Source: Rhodococcus gordoniae
GTDB taxonomy: Bacteria > Actinomycetota > Actinomycetes > Mycobacteriales > Mycobacteriaceae
Assembly: GCF_001646655.1 (NCBI RefSeq)
Contig: NZ_LPZN01000011.1
Coordinates: forward strand, 101,496-165,495
DNA: 64,000 bases
Direction: 5' to 3'
The notes beneath the pieces are model-generated. The model did no database searches. It worked only from the letters and a program-made list of their open reading frames with translations, and had not been told where the DNA came from. Shown piece after piece: positions 1 through 9,515 of this stretch; position 1 is the first letter of the stretch, and each line of letters opens with the position of its first letter. Position numbers and translations under genes: made by a program.

Positions 1-1947
1 GACTCGTCCGGCTGGATGGTCGATACCGAAGTGCACGGAACGGACGAAGAGCTCGTCGTCGATCCTTTCGAACCGATCGAGGACGCAGTGCTGGGTCTCT
101 TCGAGATCCACGTTTCGGGTCCGATCGGGTCTGATCTGCGGCAGCAGGCGTTCCTCGCCGAAGGTATCTCGATCGAGTACACCCGTCCGTTCCGCTTCCC
201 GGTGGCCGGAGGTCTCGCCCCAGTAGTCGCTACCGTGAGCAGCGAATGGGACCTCGCGGTGCCACATCCGCGCGTCGAGTTCGCACCGGGCGATCGCGAC
301 AAGCTCGTGACGATCACGCAGCGTGAGCGTGCCTATCGGCTGCGAGTGACTCCGCCGTACGTGCAGATGCGCGTCGATCCTGTGGGCGCGGCTGCGGCAT
401 GGCGCACGGCAGCCGCAGTCCTCACGCCGGCCGAACTCGACGAAGACCGGAACCTCGCTCTGCATGCTCCGAAGTCGGAGGCCGCGGTCTTTCAACTGGA
501 GACTGTCGACGGCGCACTGATCAAGGATGTCACTCCTGACACCCCGCATTACGACTACTTCCAGGCCCCCAGTCGTGTCTTCGTCGACGCTGCCCGGACA
601 GCCGGTCAATGCCGCATCGTCGCCCTCGTCGACGACGAACACGGCCGTACGACGAAAATTGTTCTGGCACATATTCGACCGGCAGCGCTGTGCACGGGAA
701 TGACCGTCGACGACGGTGTTCTGGTGCTGGAGAATCCGGCCGAAGAAGAAGACCTCGCCGTCTATCTCTGGGCCCGCACTGCTCCGTGGCTGCCTGTACA
801 GACGGTCCAGGTCACCGAGGGGCGTGCCAAACTGCCCGAAGCCTATGTCGATGCCGGGCCTCTGCTCGCGCACGTGTTCGTCGACGATCCGTGGGTGACG
901 GTCACGCCCCCGTCCTGGCCGGGGGACAACGCCCTCGAGATCGACCAGCCCGGATGGATGCACGACCTGTCGCGCGAACGCGACAATCTGTCACGCTTCC
1001 TCGCTGGCGAAGGTCCGGCACCGGCCGACGCCGTGAGCATGCCCGAGGTATGGGCTGCGTTGGCTCTCCTCCCTCAGGATTCGGAAGACGTCCACACCCA
1101 GCAGTTGCGGTCCGCGTTGGGTCGTATCCTCTCCGAGAACCCGCGGGCGGCGCTCGAAGCGCTCGGGAGCAGCACGATTCCGTTGCCGGAAATGATGGCA
1201 CTTCTCATCCGCACTGGGCTGGTGTACCGCAGTTTCGCGGCGGACTTCACGATGAACGATCTGCACCCGAATCCGTGGGTGGGCTGCATGATCGAGATCT
1301 CCGACCTACCTTCCCTGTACGACCGGCGCGACTACGTGGCAGCCGAGCGCGCGGAGACACTGGACTATTTGGAAGACAAGGGTGGAAAGACACTCATCGA
1401 AGTACTGATGAGAGGTAAGTCCGCCAAGCTCTACGGCGGTGTCTTCGACAAGGACACCATCCTGCTCGACGGGATGCCTGCATCGCAGGTCGAGTCGATC
1501 TTCGAACACGCTCGTCTCGTCCCGGGCGCCGTTCTCGACGAGGACACGCGTGTCAGCGCAGTCATCGACGCGTTCCACAATCGCAGGACATGGATCGAGC
1601 AGGGATGGTCGCAGTCCTTCGGCTCGGCCACAGTGCGGACGCTCGAAGTCATCAAACGCACCCGAGGTCAGATCTACAGGGAAGTCGCCGCACGCAACGA
1701 GAAACTCGAGGGTGTCAGCACAGGGAAACACCCCTGGATGTTGTTGTCCCTCCAGTCGCTGACCTTCGCTGTACTGGCGCGCATGAAGGCCCACGACATG
1801 CTGCGGCACCCACCTGTCACATCGGACTTCGAGGAAGCGTGGGCAGTGATGGCCCGACTGTGCCCAGGTCTCGTGATGACAGACCTCCTCATCGCTGAAG
1901 CTCTTGTAACACACGCCTGCTACGGCAATCTGATCGGAGAGAACTGA
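1..1947 (+). CDS. 3' part of a large protein of unknown function, partner of the downstream helicase
   Basis: The reading frame is open from the first base of the window, so this is probably the C-terminal 648 residues or so of a longer protein. An ATG at 16 exists but has no visible ribosome binding site within the 15 bases shown. The sequence starts like a mid-protein beta-rich segment and becomes helical later. I see no catalytic motif, membrane segment or metal cluster. Its TGA overlaps the ATG of the helicase gene by one base (1945-1949), so the two are translationally coupled. An unknown large protein coupled to a DUF1998 helicase is the gene order of Druantia type III (DruH-DruE). This identification rests on gene order and not on recognised sequence, so confidence in it is low to moderate. 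Confidence 0.75.
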   Translation, partial: DSSGWMVDTEVHGTDEELVVDPFEPIEDAVLGLFEIHVSGPIGSDLRQQAFLAEGISIEYTRPFRFPVAGGLAPVVATVSSEWDLAVPHPRVEFAPGDRDKLVTITQRERAYRLRVTPPYVQMRVDPVGAAAAWRTAAAVLTPAELDEDRNLALHAPKSEAAVFQLETVDGALIKDVTPDTPHYDYFQAPSRVFVDAARTAGQCRIVALVDDEHGRTTKIVLAHIRPAALCTGMTVDDGVLVLENPAEEEDLAVYLWARTAPWLPVQTVQVTEGRAKLPEAYVDAGPLLAHVFVDDPWVTVTPPSWPGDNALEIDQPGWMHDLSRERDNLSRFLAGEGPAPADAVSMPEVWAALALLPQDSEDVHTQQLRSALGRILSENPRAALEALGSSTIPLPEMMALLIRTGLVYRSFAADFTMNDLHPNPWVGCMIEISDLPSLYDRRDYVAAERAETLDYLEDKGGKTLIEVLMRGKSAKLYGGVFDKDTILLDGMPASQVESIFEHARLVPGAVLDEDTRVSAVIDAFHNRRTWIEQGWSQSFGSATVRTLEVIKRTRGQIYREVAARNEKLEGVSTGKHPWMLLSLQSLTFAVLARMKAHDMLRHPPVTSDFEEAWAVMARLCPGLVMTDLLIAEALVTHACYGNLIGEN

Positions 1948-4900
1948 TGTCGACTCGACTCGACCCGTTGGTCACTGCGCGCCAGATCGATGAGACCTAC
2001 AAGCGGTACCTGAAGACACTGCTCGGTCCGAGCGATCCTGCGATGGCGGCTGCATTCGATTCGGCGATCGACGAGACACGTCTCCTCACCAAGGGACCGC
2101 TGTTGGAGCTGACCCCTCCGTATGCGCCGGGCAAGTCGATTCCGGAGCTCATCGCGGAAGGGGTGCTGCAGCCCGGATTGACTGCGCTGTACAAGAACCC
2201 TGATGACCTGAGCCGGCCGCTCTATCAGCACCAGGAACGAGCGATCCGCAAGGTCACCTCGGGTCGCAATATCGTGGTGAGCACCGGTACAGGTTCGGGT
2301 AAGACCGAAAGCTTCCTGCTCCCGATCATCAACTCGTTGATCGCCGAACGCGAGGCCGGCACCCTCGGACCTGGCGTGCGTGCTCTTCTTCTGTATCCCA
2401 TGAACGCTCTCGCCAACGACCAGCTCAAGCGCCTACGCGGGATGCTGAAGGACCTTCCGGAGATCACTTTCGGGCGCTACACGGGTGAGACCGAGCAGTA
2501 TGCCGACAAGGCCGAGAGTCTGTTCCGGGCTACGAACCCGGGGCAGGAGCGGTGTAGCAACGAACTGCTCAGTCGTGAGGAAATGCGGACCCACCCGCCA
2601 CACATCCTTCTCACGAACTACGCCATGCTCGAGTACCTCCTGCTGCGACCCGCCGATCTCGACCTTTTCGACGGACCCTATGCCGGTACGTGGAAGTTCA
2701 TCGCTCTCGACGAGGCTCACGTCTACGACGGTGCGCAGGGTTCTGAGGTTGCCCTTCTGCTCCGGCGCCTGAGGCAGCGGGTCGCGCCGAACAACTCCCT
2801 GCAGTGCATCGCTACGTCCGCGTCGCTCGATGGCGATCCAGAAGAGGCGATGACGTTTGCACGCAATCTTTTTCATGCGGACTTCGAATTCGTCGAGGAC
2901 GATCCTGCTCGTCAAGACCTGGTGACCCCAACGCGTCTGGAGCGGCGCGAGCCCGCCACCTGGCAAATGACCGACGCCGAGCTGATGGACTGGGCCAGGC
3001 CGGGGGCTGACCTCACCGAACTGGCTTCGCGCTCGCCAGATAGCGACGCCGCTGAGGCGCTGCATTCGGAGAAGACCATCGTGTCCTTGCGTGAGACCTT
3101 GGCTGAGGGGCCTCTCGATGCCTTCGCATTGGCAGATCGTTTGTGGTCCGGTGACCCGCACGCAGGCGAAAGGCTCCAAGCGCTCGTCACACTCGGTTCC
3201 TCGGTGATGGACTCGAGTGGGAATCCGGTGCTTTCCGCGCGGTACCACATGTTCGTGCGCGCCACGGAAGGTGCCTTCGTCAGCTTCGGCGACGACGAGC
3301 CGACAGTGCTGTTGGGTCGACATGAGATCGATCCGACGACTCGGCGCGCGATGTTCGAGTTCGGTACCTGCCAGCGCTGTGGGGCCGTGCACCTGGCCGG
3401 TGAAGTCTCGATTCGCAAAAACGGAAAGTTCTTCACTCCGAGTGTCAAGGAAGACGCATCGGTGAAGTGGTTGGTCCTCACCGATGCGCCGGACACAAGC
3501 GTGGACGAGGACGAGGAAACGCTGGGCGACAGCGCCACTACGCATGAGTCCGGGGTCCGATACCTGTGCACGGGGTGCGGCCTGCTGAGTGACTCGGACG
3601 GCTTGTGCCCGATCGCCGACTGCCCCGGCGGTGAATTTCGCCGAGTACGTGAACATCGCGGCACTAAGAAGGTCATGAGCACCTGCACCGAGTGCGGAGG
3701 CAGTGCGCGCCAGCTCATTCGTCGATTGCGTACGGATGTCAATGCTGCACCATCGGTTATCACCACAACGCTGTACCAGCAACTTCCGGCCGCAACCGAT
3801 GAGACCGTCAAGGAGGTGGGGGAGGGTAGGAAGCTTCTGATGTTCTCCGACTCCCGTCAAGCCGCAGCATTCGCGGCGCCTTATCTGGGCCGCACATACG
3901 GGCGACTTCTCGAGCGTCGCTATCTGACCATGGCGCTACAGGACCGTAAGTACGCAGACGAGGATCTCACAGTCGAAGACCTCGCTTATGTCGCGCAGAA
4001 GAAGGCCAAGGCGGCGCATCACTTTCCCCAGACGGCCGGCCGGGTCGTGATGGAGAAGGCCGCGAACGAATGGGCCATGGGCGAGCTCATGACGATGGAC
4101 CACAAGCAGTCCTTGGAAGGTCTCGGGTTGATGCGGGTGGCTATTTCCCGGGACAACGTCACCGTGCCGAGGGGTCTTATCCAGCTCGGCCTGTCGGAGG
4201 ACGAGTCGTGGGACCTCATCGACGAACTCCTCAAGACCGTTCGCCTGCAGGGCGCAGTGAATCTCCTGGACGAAGTCGACATCCGCAGCGAGCGCTTCGA
4301 GCCCCGCAACATGCGAATCCGAATCACCCGTGTGGGTTCCAGCCCGAAGAGCAAGGTCCTGTCGTGGCTTCCGAGTGGACGCGCGAACGGAACGAACAAT
4401 CGTGTCCGCTTCATGTCCAAGGTGTTGGCCGAACTCGGTAAGGGCATGGATTCGACCAAGGTTCTCGACGGTTGCTGGCGTTTCCTACTCGACAACGGGT
4501 TCGTCAAGCATGAACCCGACAAGTTCGAGGCCGACGCTTACCAGATCGATCACACGAGGCTCGCGGTTCACAACGGAATGGACTGCCACTGGCATCGGTG
4601 CGATACCTGTCGGCGCATCACTGCGTTCAATGTGCGAGGGGTGTGCCCCAACAGCAGTTGCACAGGGAAGCTGCTCCCGTACGAGGTTCCTCCGCTCGAA
4701 CGGGACACCAACCATTACCGGAACATCTACGGCACTCTCAATCCCGCCCCGCTGAGGGCGAAAGAGCACACCGCGCAATGGACAGCGCGGCAGGCGGCGG
4801 AGATCCAGCGCGAATTCATCGACGGCAAGGTCAACGTGCTGTCGTGCTCGACCACATTCGAGCTGGGTGTCGACGTCGGTGACCTGCAAGCCGTAGTGAT

Positions 4901-6851
4901 GCGCAACATGCCACCCAAGACTGCCAATTACGTGCAGCGCGCAGGACGTGCCGGCCGTCGAGCGGCGTCGGCGGCGCTCGTCCTGACCTACGCCAAGCGC
5001 AGTTCCCACGATCTGTCCAAATTCCAGGACCCGAAATCGATGATCGCAGGCCAGATGCGGATCCCTTGGATTCCCATCGAGAACGAACGGATCGGTCGAC
5101 GCCACGCCCATTCCGTCGCGTTGGCCGCATACTTCAGGCACGGTGTCGAGGCGACCGGAAAGCCCTGGACACAGGCAGGTCAGTTCTTCCGGGCGGATAC
5201 TGAGGGCGGTGTGTCTCCCGCTGCGCAGGTGAAGGACTTCCTCACCCCTGTCCCCGAGCAGATGCGCGAAGACCTCCGAAGGATTCTTCCGCCTGAGGTA
5301 CGTCAACAGATCGGGGTGGAGAACGACGAATGGGTCGATTACCTCGCCGACCTCTTGGACAAGGTCGAGAAGGACGTGGAGAACGATTTCCAGACTTTCC
5401 GTGAACTGATCGAGGAAGCAAAAACCGCGGAACAGTTCCGGGTCGCCGATCATCTGCAGAAGACACTGCGCACGATCGACGAGCGCCAACTTCTCGGATT
5501 CCTCGCGAACAAGAATATTCTGCCGAAATACGGATTCCCGGTGGACACCGTCGAATTGAGAACCCAGCACTGCCAGGAGCCGGTCGGGCGGAACCTCGAG
5601 CTGTCACGTGACCTGAGTCAGGCGATCTACGACTATGCTCCGGGCAACCAGATCGTCGCTGGCGGAAAGGTGTGGACCGCGCGCGGCGTTCATCGAGTGC
5701 CGAAGCGTGAACTCGAACAGTTCGAGTATCGAGTGTGCCGAAACTGCGACAGATTTGAAGCGGCGCATACTCTCGATGCGGGTGAAGTATGCGGTGGTTG
5801 CCAGGAGCCGTTCACTTCGATCCAACGGTTCGTCATCCCCGAGTACGGTTTCGTTGCGGATGGCAAGGCTGACGATGTAGGAACTGCTCCGCCGGAACGC
5901 AAGTGGAATGGCGCCAGCTACGTCGAGGACATCGGTGAGGTCGTCGACACCTTCACCTGGAAGTCCACGGGTGGTATCACGGTCGAAGCCAAGGCCGGAG
6001 TCCGTGCCCGCATGGCAGTGATTTCCGAAGGCCAAGGCGCCGGTTTTGTGCTGTGCAAGTGGTGTGGTTGGGCGACACCTCATTCCGGACGTAACACTGT
6101 CCGCACACACGAGCGTCCGGCCACCGGAAAGGCATGCGACGGACCGCTCGACCGCGTGTCCCTCGCGCACCGTTACGAGACGGACGTTGCCGAGTTCACA
6201 TTCGGAGATGTGAATTACGACAAGGAAACCGAAGCGCGTTGGCTTTCGGTTCTCTACGCCCTTCTGGAAGGGGCGTCCAAGGTGCTCGAGATCAGTCGAG
6301 ATGACATCGACGGCACCTTGTCCTGGAGTCGCGACGGGCGCAGAAGCATCGTGCTGTTCGACACGGTGCCTGCCGGTGCCGGGGCAGCCAAGAAGATTGC
6401 CGAGAATCTGGAGACTGTTCTCGCGGGGGCGATCGAGCGTCTGAATTCGTGCGACTGTGGTGAAGAAACGTCATGCTACGGATGCCTCCGGACCTACCGG
6501 AACTCCAAGCATCACGACAAGTTGACTCGCGGCGGAGCGCTCACCATCTTCCGAGAGATCTCGATTGCCGGTGGAACATCGACACCATGGCAAGAAGCAC
6601 TCGACCTGGTGGACAGTGAGGCGCGACCGTTGCTGTCGCACCTCGCAGAGTCCGAAGTGACAGTCCCTGAGATCGGCGTCGAAATGGGTGACGGTTGGCT
6701 CGTAGAAATCATGTGGAAGAACGAGAAGCTCGCAGTCCTCGTTGGAGACGACAGCGATCGCGACGAGTGGTTGACCACGAATGGGTATGACTCTGTGCCA
6801 CTCGAGCAGGCCGATGTCGCCACCTTGATCGCGAAACTGACACTCGACTGA
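1947..6851 (+). CDS. Large DEAD/DEAH-box helicase with C-terminal DUF1998 (DruE-like defence helicase)
   Basis: This 1634-aa protein is a superfamily 2 helicase. Visible motifs are a Walker A GTGSGKT (about residues 114-120), motif Ia YPMNALANDQ (150-159), DEAH (255-258), motif III ATSASL (289-294), and a second RecA lobe with TFELGVDVGDLQ and QRAGRAGRR. Several zinc-ribbon-like Cys pairs lie between and after the lobes (TCQRCG, CTGCG, CTECGG, CDTCRR). The end carries a DUF1998 signature (LFDTVPAGAGAAKK, then CDCGEETSCYGCLRTYRNS), a domain typical of DISARM, Druantia and Dpd defence helicases. Ordinary YprA/MrfA repair helicases are about half this size, so a defence role is favoured. It likely unwinds or translocates on DNA together with the product of the coupled upstream gene. 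Whether it is Druantia III or a related system cannot be settled here. Confidence 0.88.
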   Translation: MSTRLDPLVTARQIDETYKRYLKTLLGPSDPAMAAAFDSAIDETRLLTKGPLLELTPPYAPGKSIPELIAEGVLQPGLTALYKNPDDLSRPLYQHQERAIRKVTSGRNIVVSTGTGSGKTESFLLPIINSLIAEREAGTLGPGVRALLLYPMNALANDQLKRLRGMLKDLPEITFGRYTGETEQYADKAESLFRATNPGQERCSNELLSREEMRTHPPHILLTNYAMLEYLLLRPADLDLFDGPYAGTWKFIALDEAHVYDGAQGSEVALLLRRLRQRVAPNNSLQCIATSASLDGDPEEAMTFARNLFHADFEFVEDDPARQDLVTPTRLERREPATWQMTDAELMDWARPGADLTELASRSPDSDAAEALHSEKTIVSLRETLAEGPLDAFALADRLWSGDPHAGERLQALVTLGSSVMDSSGNPVLSARYHMFVRATEGAFVSFGDDEPTVLLGRHEIDPTTRRAMFEFGTCQRCGAVHLAGEVSIRKNGKFFTPSVKEDASVKWLVLTDAPDTSVDEDEETLGDSATTHESGVRYLCTGCGLLSDSDGLCPIADCPGGEFRRVREHRGTKKVMSTCTECGGSARQLIRRLRTDVNAAPSVITTTLYQQLPAATDETVKEVGEGRKLLMFSDSRQAAAFAAPYLGRTYGRLLERRYLTMALQDRKYADEDLTVEDLAYVAQKKAKAAHHFPQTAGRVVMEKAANEWAMGELMTMDHKQSLEGLGLMRVAISRDNVTVPRGLIQLGLSEDESWDLIDELLKTVRLQGAVNLLDEVDIRSERFEPRNMRIRITRVGSSPKSKVLSWLPSGRANGTNNRVRFMSKVLAELGKGMDSTKVLDGCWRFLLDNGFVKHEPDKFEADAYQIDHTRLAVHNGMDCHWHRCDTCRRITAFNVRGVCPNSSCTGKLLPYEVPPLERDTNHYRNIYGTLNPAPLRAKEHTAQWTARQAAEIQREFIDGKVNVLSCSTTFELGVDVGDLQAVVMRNMPPKTANYVQRAGRAGRRAASAALVLTYAKRSSHDLSKFQDPKSMIAGQMRIPWIPIENERIGRRHAHSVALAAYFRHGVEATGKPWTQAGQFFRADTEGGVSPAAQVKDFLTPVPEQMREDLRRILPPEVRQQIGVENDEWVDYLADLLDKVEKDVENDFQTFRELIEEAKTAEQFRVADHLQKTLRTIDERQLLGFLANKNILPKYGFPVDTVELRTQHCQEPVGRNLELSRDLSQAIYDYAPGNQIVAGGKVWTARGVHRVPKRELEQFEYRVCRNCDRFEAAHTLDAGEVCGGCQEPFTSIQRFVIPEYGFVADGKADDVGTAPPERKWNGASYVEDIGEVVDTFTWKSTGGITVEAKAGVRARMAVISEGQGAGFVLCKWCGWATPHSGRNTVRTHERPATGKACDGPLDRVSLAHRYETDVAEFTFGDVNYDKETEARWLSVLYALLEGASKVLEISRDDIDGTLSWSRDGRRSIVLFDTVPAGAGAAKKIAENLETVLAGAIERLNSCDCGEETSCYGCLRTYRNSKHHDKLTRGGALTIFREISIAGGTSTPWQEALDLVDSEARPLLSHLAESEVTVPEIGVEMGDGWLVEIMWKNEKLAVLVGDDSDRDEWLTTNGYDSVPLEQADVATLIAKLTLD

Positions 6852-6863
6852 TTGGCGCTCGTG

Positions 6864-6903
6864 CTCGGTGGGGTCTTCAGAGAAGGCTCGGGACCCCACC
6901 GAG
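6864..6903. terminator. Bidirectional hairpin terminator between convergent genes
   Basis: A perfect 12-bp inverted repeat, CTCGGTGGGGTC at 6864-6875 and GACCCCACCGAG at 6892-6903, has a 16-nt loop. It begins 12 bp after the helicase stop and lies before the stop of the convergent small gene at 6950. There is no strong T-run, as usual in high-GC actinobacteria. Confidence 0.7.
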
Positions 6904-6949
6904 GTGCCTGTACGTGAGTGCCCGTGGTGGTACCTCGCAGGCGCATGCC

Positions 6950-7300
6950 TCAGTCGGTGATTCCGAGCTCCTTGAGAAGCGACTGGAAAATGGGGGACTC
7001 GTCCGCCGGCCACGCGACATCGGTGGTATTCCGAGAGCTCGGCAGCGCTGCCTTGGCCGCAGGAAGAATGTCGGGGAAGGCCTTCAGCAGGACCTCGATG
7101 AGCTGCACCGCCATATCGCGGTCGAGCTGGATGGATTGGCTACTCTTCGGCTTCGATTGTCGGTAGTCTGATCCGAACGTGCTCAGGTGAAGCAGTCGCG
7201 GACCGTCGTTATCGTCGATGATGTTGTAGAAACAGTCGACTTCCGTCGGATGAGCTTGAACCTTCTGTGTACCTGCGTCAATGGAGCGAATGCGAGCCAT
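6950..7300 (-). CDS. Small protein of unknown function, defence-island type
   Basis: A 116-aa product from the ATG at 7300. A longer reading from 7453 would overlap the divergent gene's promoter and start, so I prefer the internal ATG. The core 'LHLSTFGSDYRQSKPKSSQS' followed by an amphipathic helix (DRDMAVQLIEVLL) resembles small uncharacterised proteins that I associate with restriction and helicase genes in actinobacteria. No catalytic motif is visible. It is divergent from the ScoMcrA-like gene with about 80 bp between starts and convergent with the helicase gene. A role accompanying one of these systems is an inference from position only. Confidence 0.6.
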   Translation of the reverse strand: MARIRSIDAGTQKVQAHPTEVDCFYNIIDDNDGPRLLHLSTFGSDYRQSKPKSSQSIQLDRDMAVQLIEVLLKAFPDILPAAKAALPSSRNTTDVAWPADESPIFQSLLKELGITD

Positions 7301-7382
7301 GGCGGAATTGTAAGCGACGCTCAAGATCATCCAGGTCGGACTCCCACTCAGTTCGTTGCATGCGAACACTAAGATCACAGCT

Positions 7383-8144
7383 GTGGCTGTGAAGGTGGAC
7401 CTTTCTGCGATAACCCGACCGACGGTCCTGTCCGCGATCGAAGAGTTCGACACACTCGGACAAGAGGAGTTCCTGCGTACACGGGGCTATGCCGAAGCGC
7501 GAAACTTCAGGCTGGTCTATCGCGGCCGCTTCTACGATTCGAAAGCGATCGCCGGTGTCGCACACGGGTACGCGACGGGGCACTTCTGCGACAGCTCTGA
7601 ATTCTCCGGTGGGCTCGCAACGGTTTCCGATTGCCTCACCGCACTCGGGTTCGTCGTCGATCACGGCGGTAAGCACGCCCGTGGTGGTCTCTTGTGGGAC
7701 CTCGAGACCACCCAGGTGTTCAAGATGGGTGGCCGAAGTGCTGCGTACAAGTTCGTCGTGCTGCTCTGGGCCGTCATCCGTGCAGATACGTACACCGGGC
7801 TTGTGCCGTTCTCCGAGGTTCGGAAGGAACTGGCGGCATTATTGGCGCCCTTTGCGCTGGCTCAGTCCGCACCGAACCCCGCGGACCCCTGGGTGGCGTT
7901 GAGGGGAAGCAGCTGGTGGACGCTGGAAGTCCCCGAGGGAGTCGATCAAGCCGAAGCCCGGCATCAGGTCCTGAGCTCGCTGGCCGTGCGGAAAGACTTA
8001 CGCGCCGGCCTCTCGGAATCTGTCAGGTACAGACTCCGAGAGGCCGAATGGCGTCAGGAAGCTACCGAAGTACTCGAACGGCGAATCGCGGAGCTGTCCA
8101 GTCCTGCCCGCGCTTACGACCTCGTCAAGCAACTCCGCAATTGA
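7383..8144 (+). CDS. ScoMcrA-like N-terminal head plus sulfur-binding-like domain, no nuclease domain
   Basis: The N-terminus (DLSAITRPTVLSAIEEFDTL, then YRGRFYDSKAIAGVAHGYA and DFSGGLATV-like residues) matches the ScoMcrA N-terminal head of type IV restriction enzymes. The next block (FVVLLWAVIRADTYTGLVPF, then PADPWVALRGSSWWTL) has the layout of the ScoMcrA DNA sulfur-binding domain, which recognises phosphorothioate DNA. In ScoMcrA these are followed by an SRA domain and an HNH nuclease. Here the protein stops after a coiled-coil-like tail at about 253 aa. It may therefore be a DNA-binding subunit or regulator, or a truncated enzyme. The start is uncertain: GTG at 7383, 7389 or 7395, or TTG at 7356, without a clear ribosome binding site. 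It is followed by a convergent HNH-domain gene. Confidence 0.7.
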   Translation: MAVKVDLSAITRPTVLSAIEEFDTLGQEEFLRTRGYAEARNFRLVYRGRFYDSKAIAGVAHGYATGHFCDSSEFSGGLATVSDCLTALGFVVDHGGKHARGGLLWDLETTQVFKMGGRSAAYKFVVLLWAVIRADTYTGLVPFSEVRKELAALLAPFALAQSAPNPADPWVALRGSSWWTLEVPEGVDQAEARHQVLSSLAVRKDLRAGLSESVRYRLREAEWRQEATEVLERRIAELSSPARAYDLVKQLRN

Positions 8145-8183
8145 GGGGCTACTGGTGTATTCCGGGCCGGCCCGCCTGCTCGC

Positions 8184-9515
8184 CTACAGCCATTCGTCCA
8201 CGCCACCATGGCCCGAACACGTGCCGCGTCGATTCTGGCTGAAGGAGTACGTGCCATCAGCGCATCGGGCGGATGCTCCAGCCGGAGCTGTGGGCGCCTG
8301 GACAGGGCCGGGAATGCAGTTGCCGTTCACATTGACGTAGCTGTTCGCTCCGCAACCGCCGCTGTAACCGCTGTCGGGAGCGGGAGCGGGAGCGGGAGCG
8401 GGAGCAGGTGCTGGTGCCGGTTCGATCTCGACCGGCGCCGGTTCGATCTCGACCGGCGGGGGAGGAGCGACGAACGCAGCCGCCGGCGGCGGTGTGTACT
8501 GCTCTGTGGTCGGCGCGGGCTCGGTCGTCGTGGGCGCCGTGGTTGGAGCAATACCACCGCACGAAAGCAATTCACGCTCGAGCGCTTGGTGTTCCGTGAT
8601 CGTGGTCCACAGCTGGTAAGCGGCTTTCACCTCGACCTGTCGTACTGCATACGTGCAGCGGTATCCCTCGTTCGATGGAAGCCATGCAGAAGCGTCCCTC
8701 TCGTCCTTTTCCGTGCTGACGCTCTGTGCGACCGCCTGAAGGTTACGAGGATCGTTTGCCAGGTCCCGGAGGGTCTCGGCATCGAGTTCGTACGCACCCT
8801 TCTGCCATGCATCGCTCAACGAGACGACGTGGTCGATGACGACATCGTCGAATGCGACCGAATCACCAGTGTAGACGTCTCCGAGCGTTCCGGTGCGGAC
8901 TGTGCACGCAGACTGCGGATCGAGTGCTACGGCCGTCAGGTCGCGGCGGAGGATGTCGTTACGCGTGTCGCAGCCATTGTGGCCACCGTCGACTGCCACG
9001 TCGTCGGACCATTCTTCGCCGAAACGAGAGAGATCGAACTGCGTGGAAGGTGCTTCATCGCGGACGCTGATCGTTGCAAGAGTCTTCAGCGCTTGCGTTG
9101 CGCCATCGCTGTCGACCAACTCGAAACTGGCCGGTGCCGGTAGTGGCTCCGGTGGCGGCATAGTCGTAGTCGATGTGGAGGAGGAGATGGGTGCTGCAAT
9201 AGCGGAAGTCTGCTCAGCAGTAGGCGTTTCCGGCTCAGATTCGGGCTCCGGGGCAGTAGCGCCAGCGAGTATGAAGCCGGGGATCAGGGCCCACGCCGCC
9301 CATTTGTAGCGCGCAGGCCGGGTGCGGTCCTCGCGCAGGTACATGACGCCTGCAGCAATCGCAAGGAGTCCGAAGACTGCCATGCCCCACGCTCCCGTGA
9401 AACCGGCCAATGCAAATATCGCGCCGAGCACGATCGCGATTACAGCGATGAGCTTCCCCAGGCGAGTGCGTGCTCCCCGATCACGTTGGGACGTTCGGGA
9501 GGGATTCGTCGACAT
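8184..9515 (-). CDS. Membrane-anchored HNH (GmrSD C-terminal/DUF1524-like) nuclease with DUF3761 tail
   Basis: Translation from the ATG at 9515 gives 443 aa. Residues about 18-60 form two hydrophobic segments (LGKLIAVIAIVLGAIFALAG and GMAVFGLLAIAAGVMYL), and a third (WAALIPGFILAG-like) precedes a Ser/Thr/Pro-rich linker, which suggests export to the cell surface. The middle has the HNH pattern of the GmrSD C-terminal/DUF1524 family: DHVVSLSDAWQKGA, LANDPRNLQAV, then KDERDASAWLP. A Pro/Ala repeat linker leads to a C-terminal DUF3761-like module (CADGTYSFSQNRRGTCSGHG). It is probably a cell-surface or secreted nuclease acting on incoming or environmental DNA. Secreted actinobacterial DUF1524 proteins are common, so a defence role is not required. 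A longer start at 9620 is possible but has no advantage. Confidence 0.8.
   Translation of the reverse strand: MSTNPSRTSQRDRGARTRLGKLIAVIAIVLGAIFALAGFTGAWGMAVFGLLAIAAGVMYLREDRTRPARYKWAAWALIPGFILAGATAPEPESEPETPTAEQTSAIAAPISSSTSTTTMPPPEPLPAPASFELVDSDGATQALKTLATISVRDEAPSTQFDLSRFGEEWSDDVAVDGGHNGCDTRNDILRRDLTAVALDPQSACTVRTGTLGDVYTGDSVAFDDVVIDHVVSLSDAWQKGAYELDAETLRDLANDPRNLQAVAQSVSTEKDERDASAWLPSNEGYRCTYAVRQVEVKAAYQLWTTITEHQALERELLSCGGIAPTTAPTTTEPAPTTEQYTPPPAAAFVAPPPPVEIEPAPVEIEPAPAPAPAPAPAPAPDSGYSGGCGANSYVNVNGNCIPGPVQAPTAPAGASARCADGTYSFSQNRRGTCSGHGGVDEWL
8376..8458. repeat. Short tandem repeats coding for a Pro/Ala-rich linker
   Basis: Five direct copies of GGGAGC (8376-8405) are followed by two tandem copies of a 21-bp unit beginning CCGGTTCGATCTCGAC (8417-8437 and 8438-8458). 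On the minus strand they encode (AP)n and two PVEIEPA-type repeats in the linker before DUF3761. Such tracts change length by slippage without breaking the frame, because both units are multiples of three. Confidence 0.85.

Noticed and set aside
1947..6851. Assignment of the helicase to DISARM (drmA/drmB)
   Set aside because: No adenine or cytosine methylase and no PLD-type drmC are present, and the two-gene coupling fits Druantia III better. Genes left of the window could change this.
8163..8174. Palindrome CGGGCCGGCCCG between two convergent genes
   Set aside because: It has no loop and no T-run, and short GC palindromes are frequent in this DNA. A terminator role cannot be defended.
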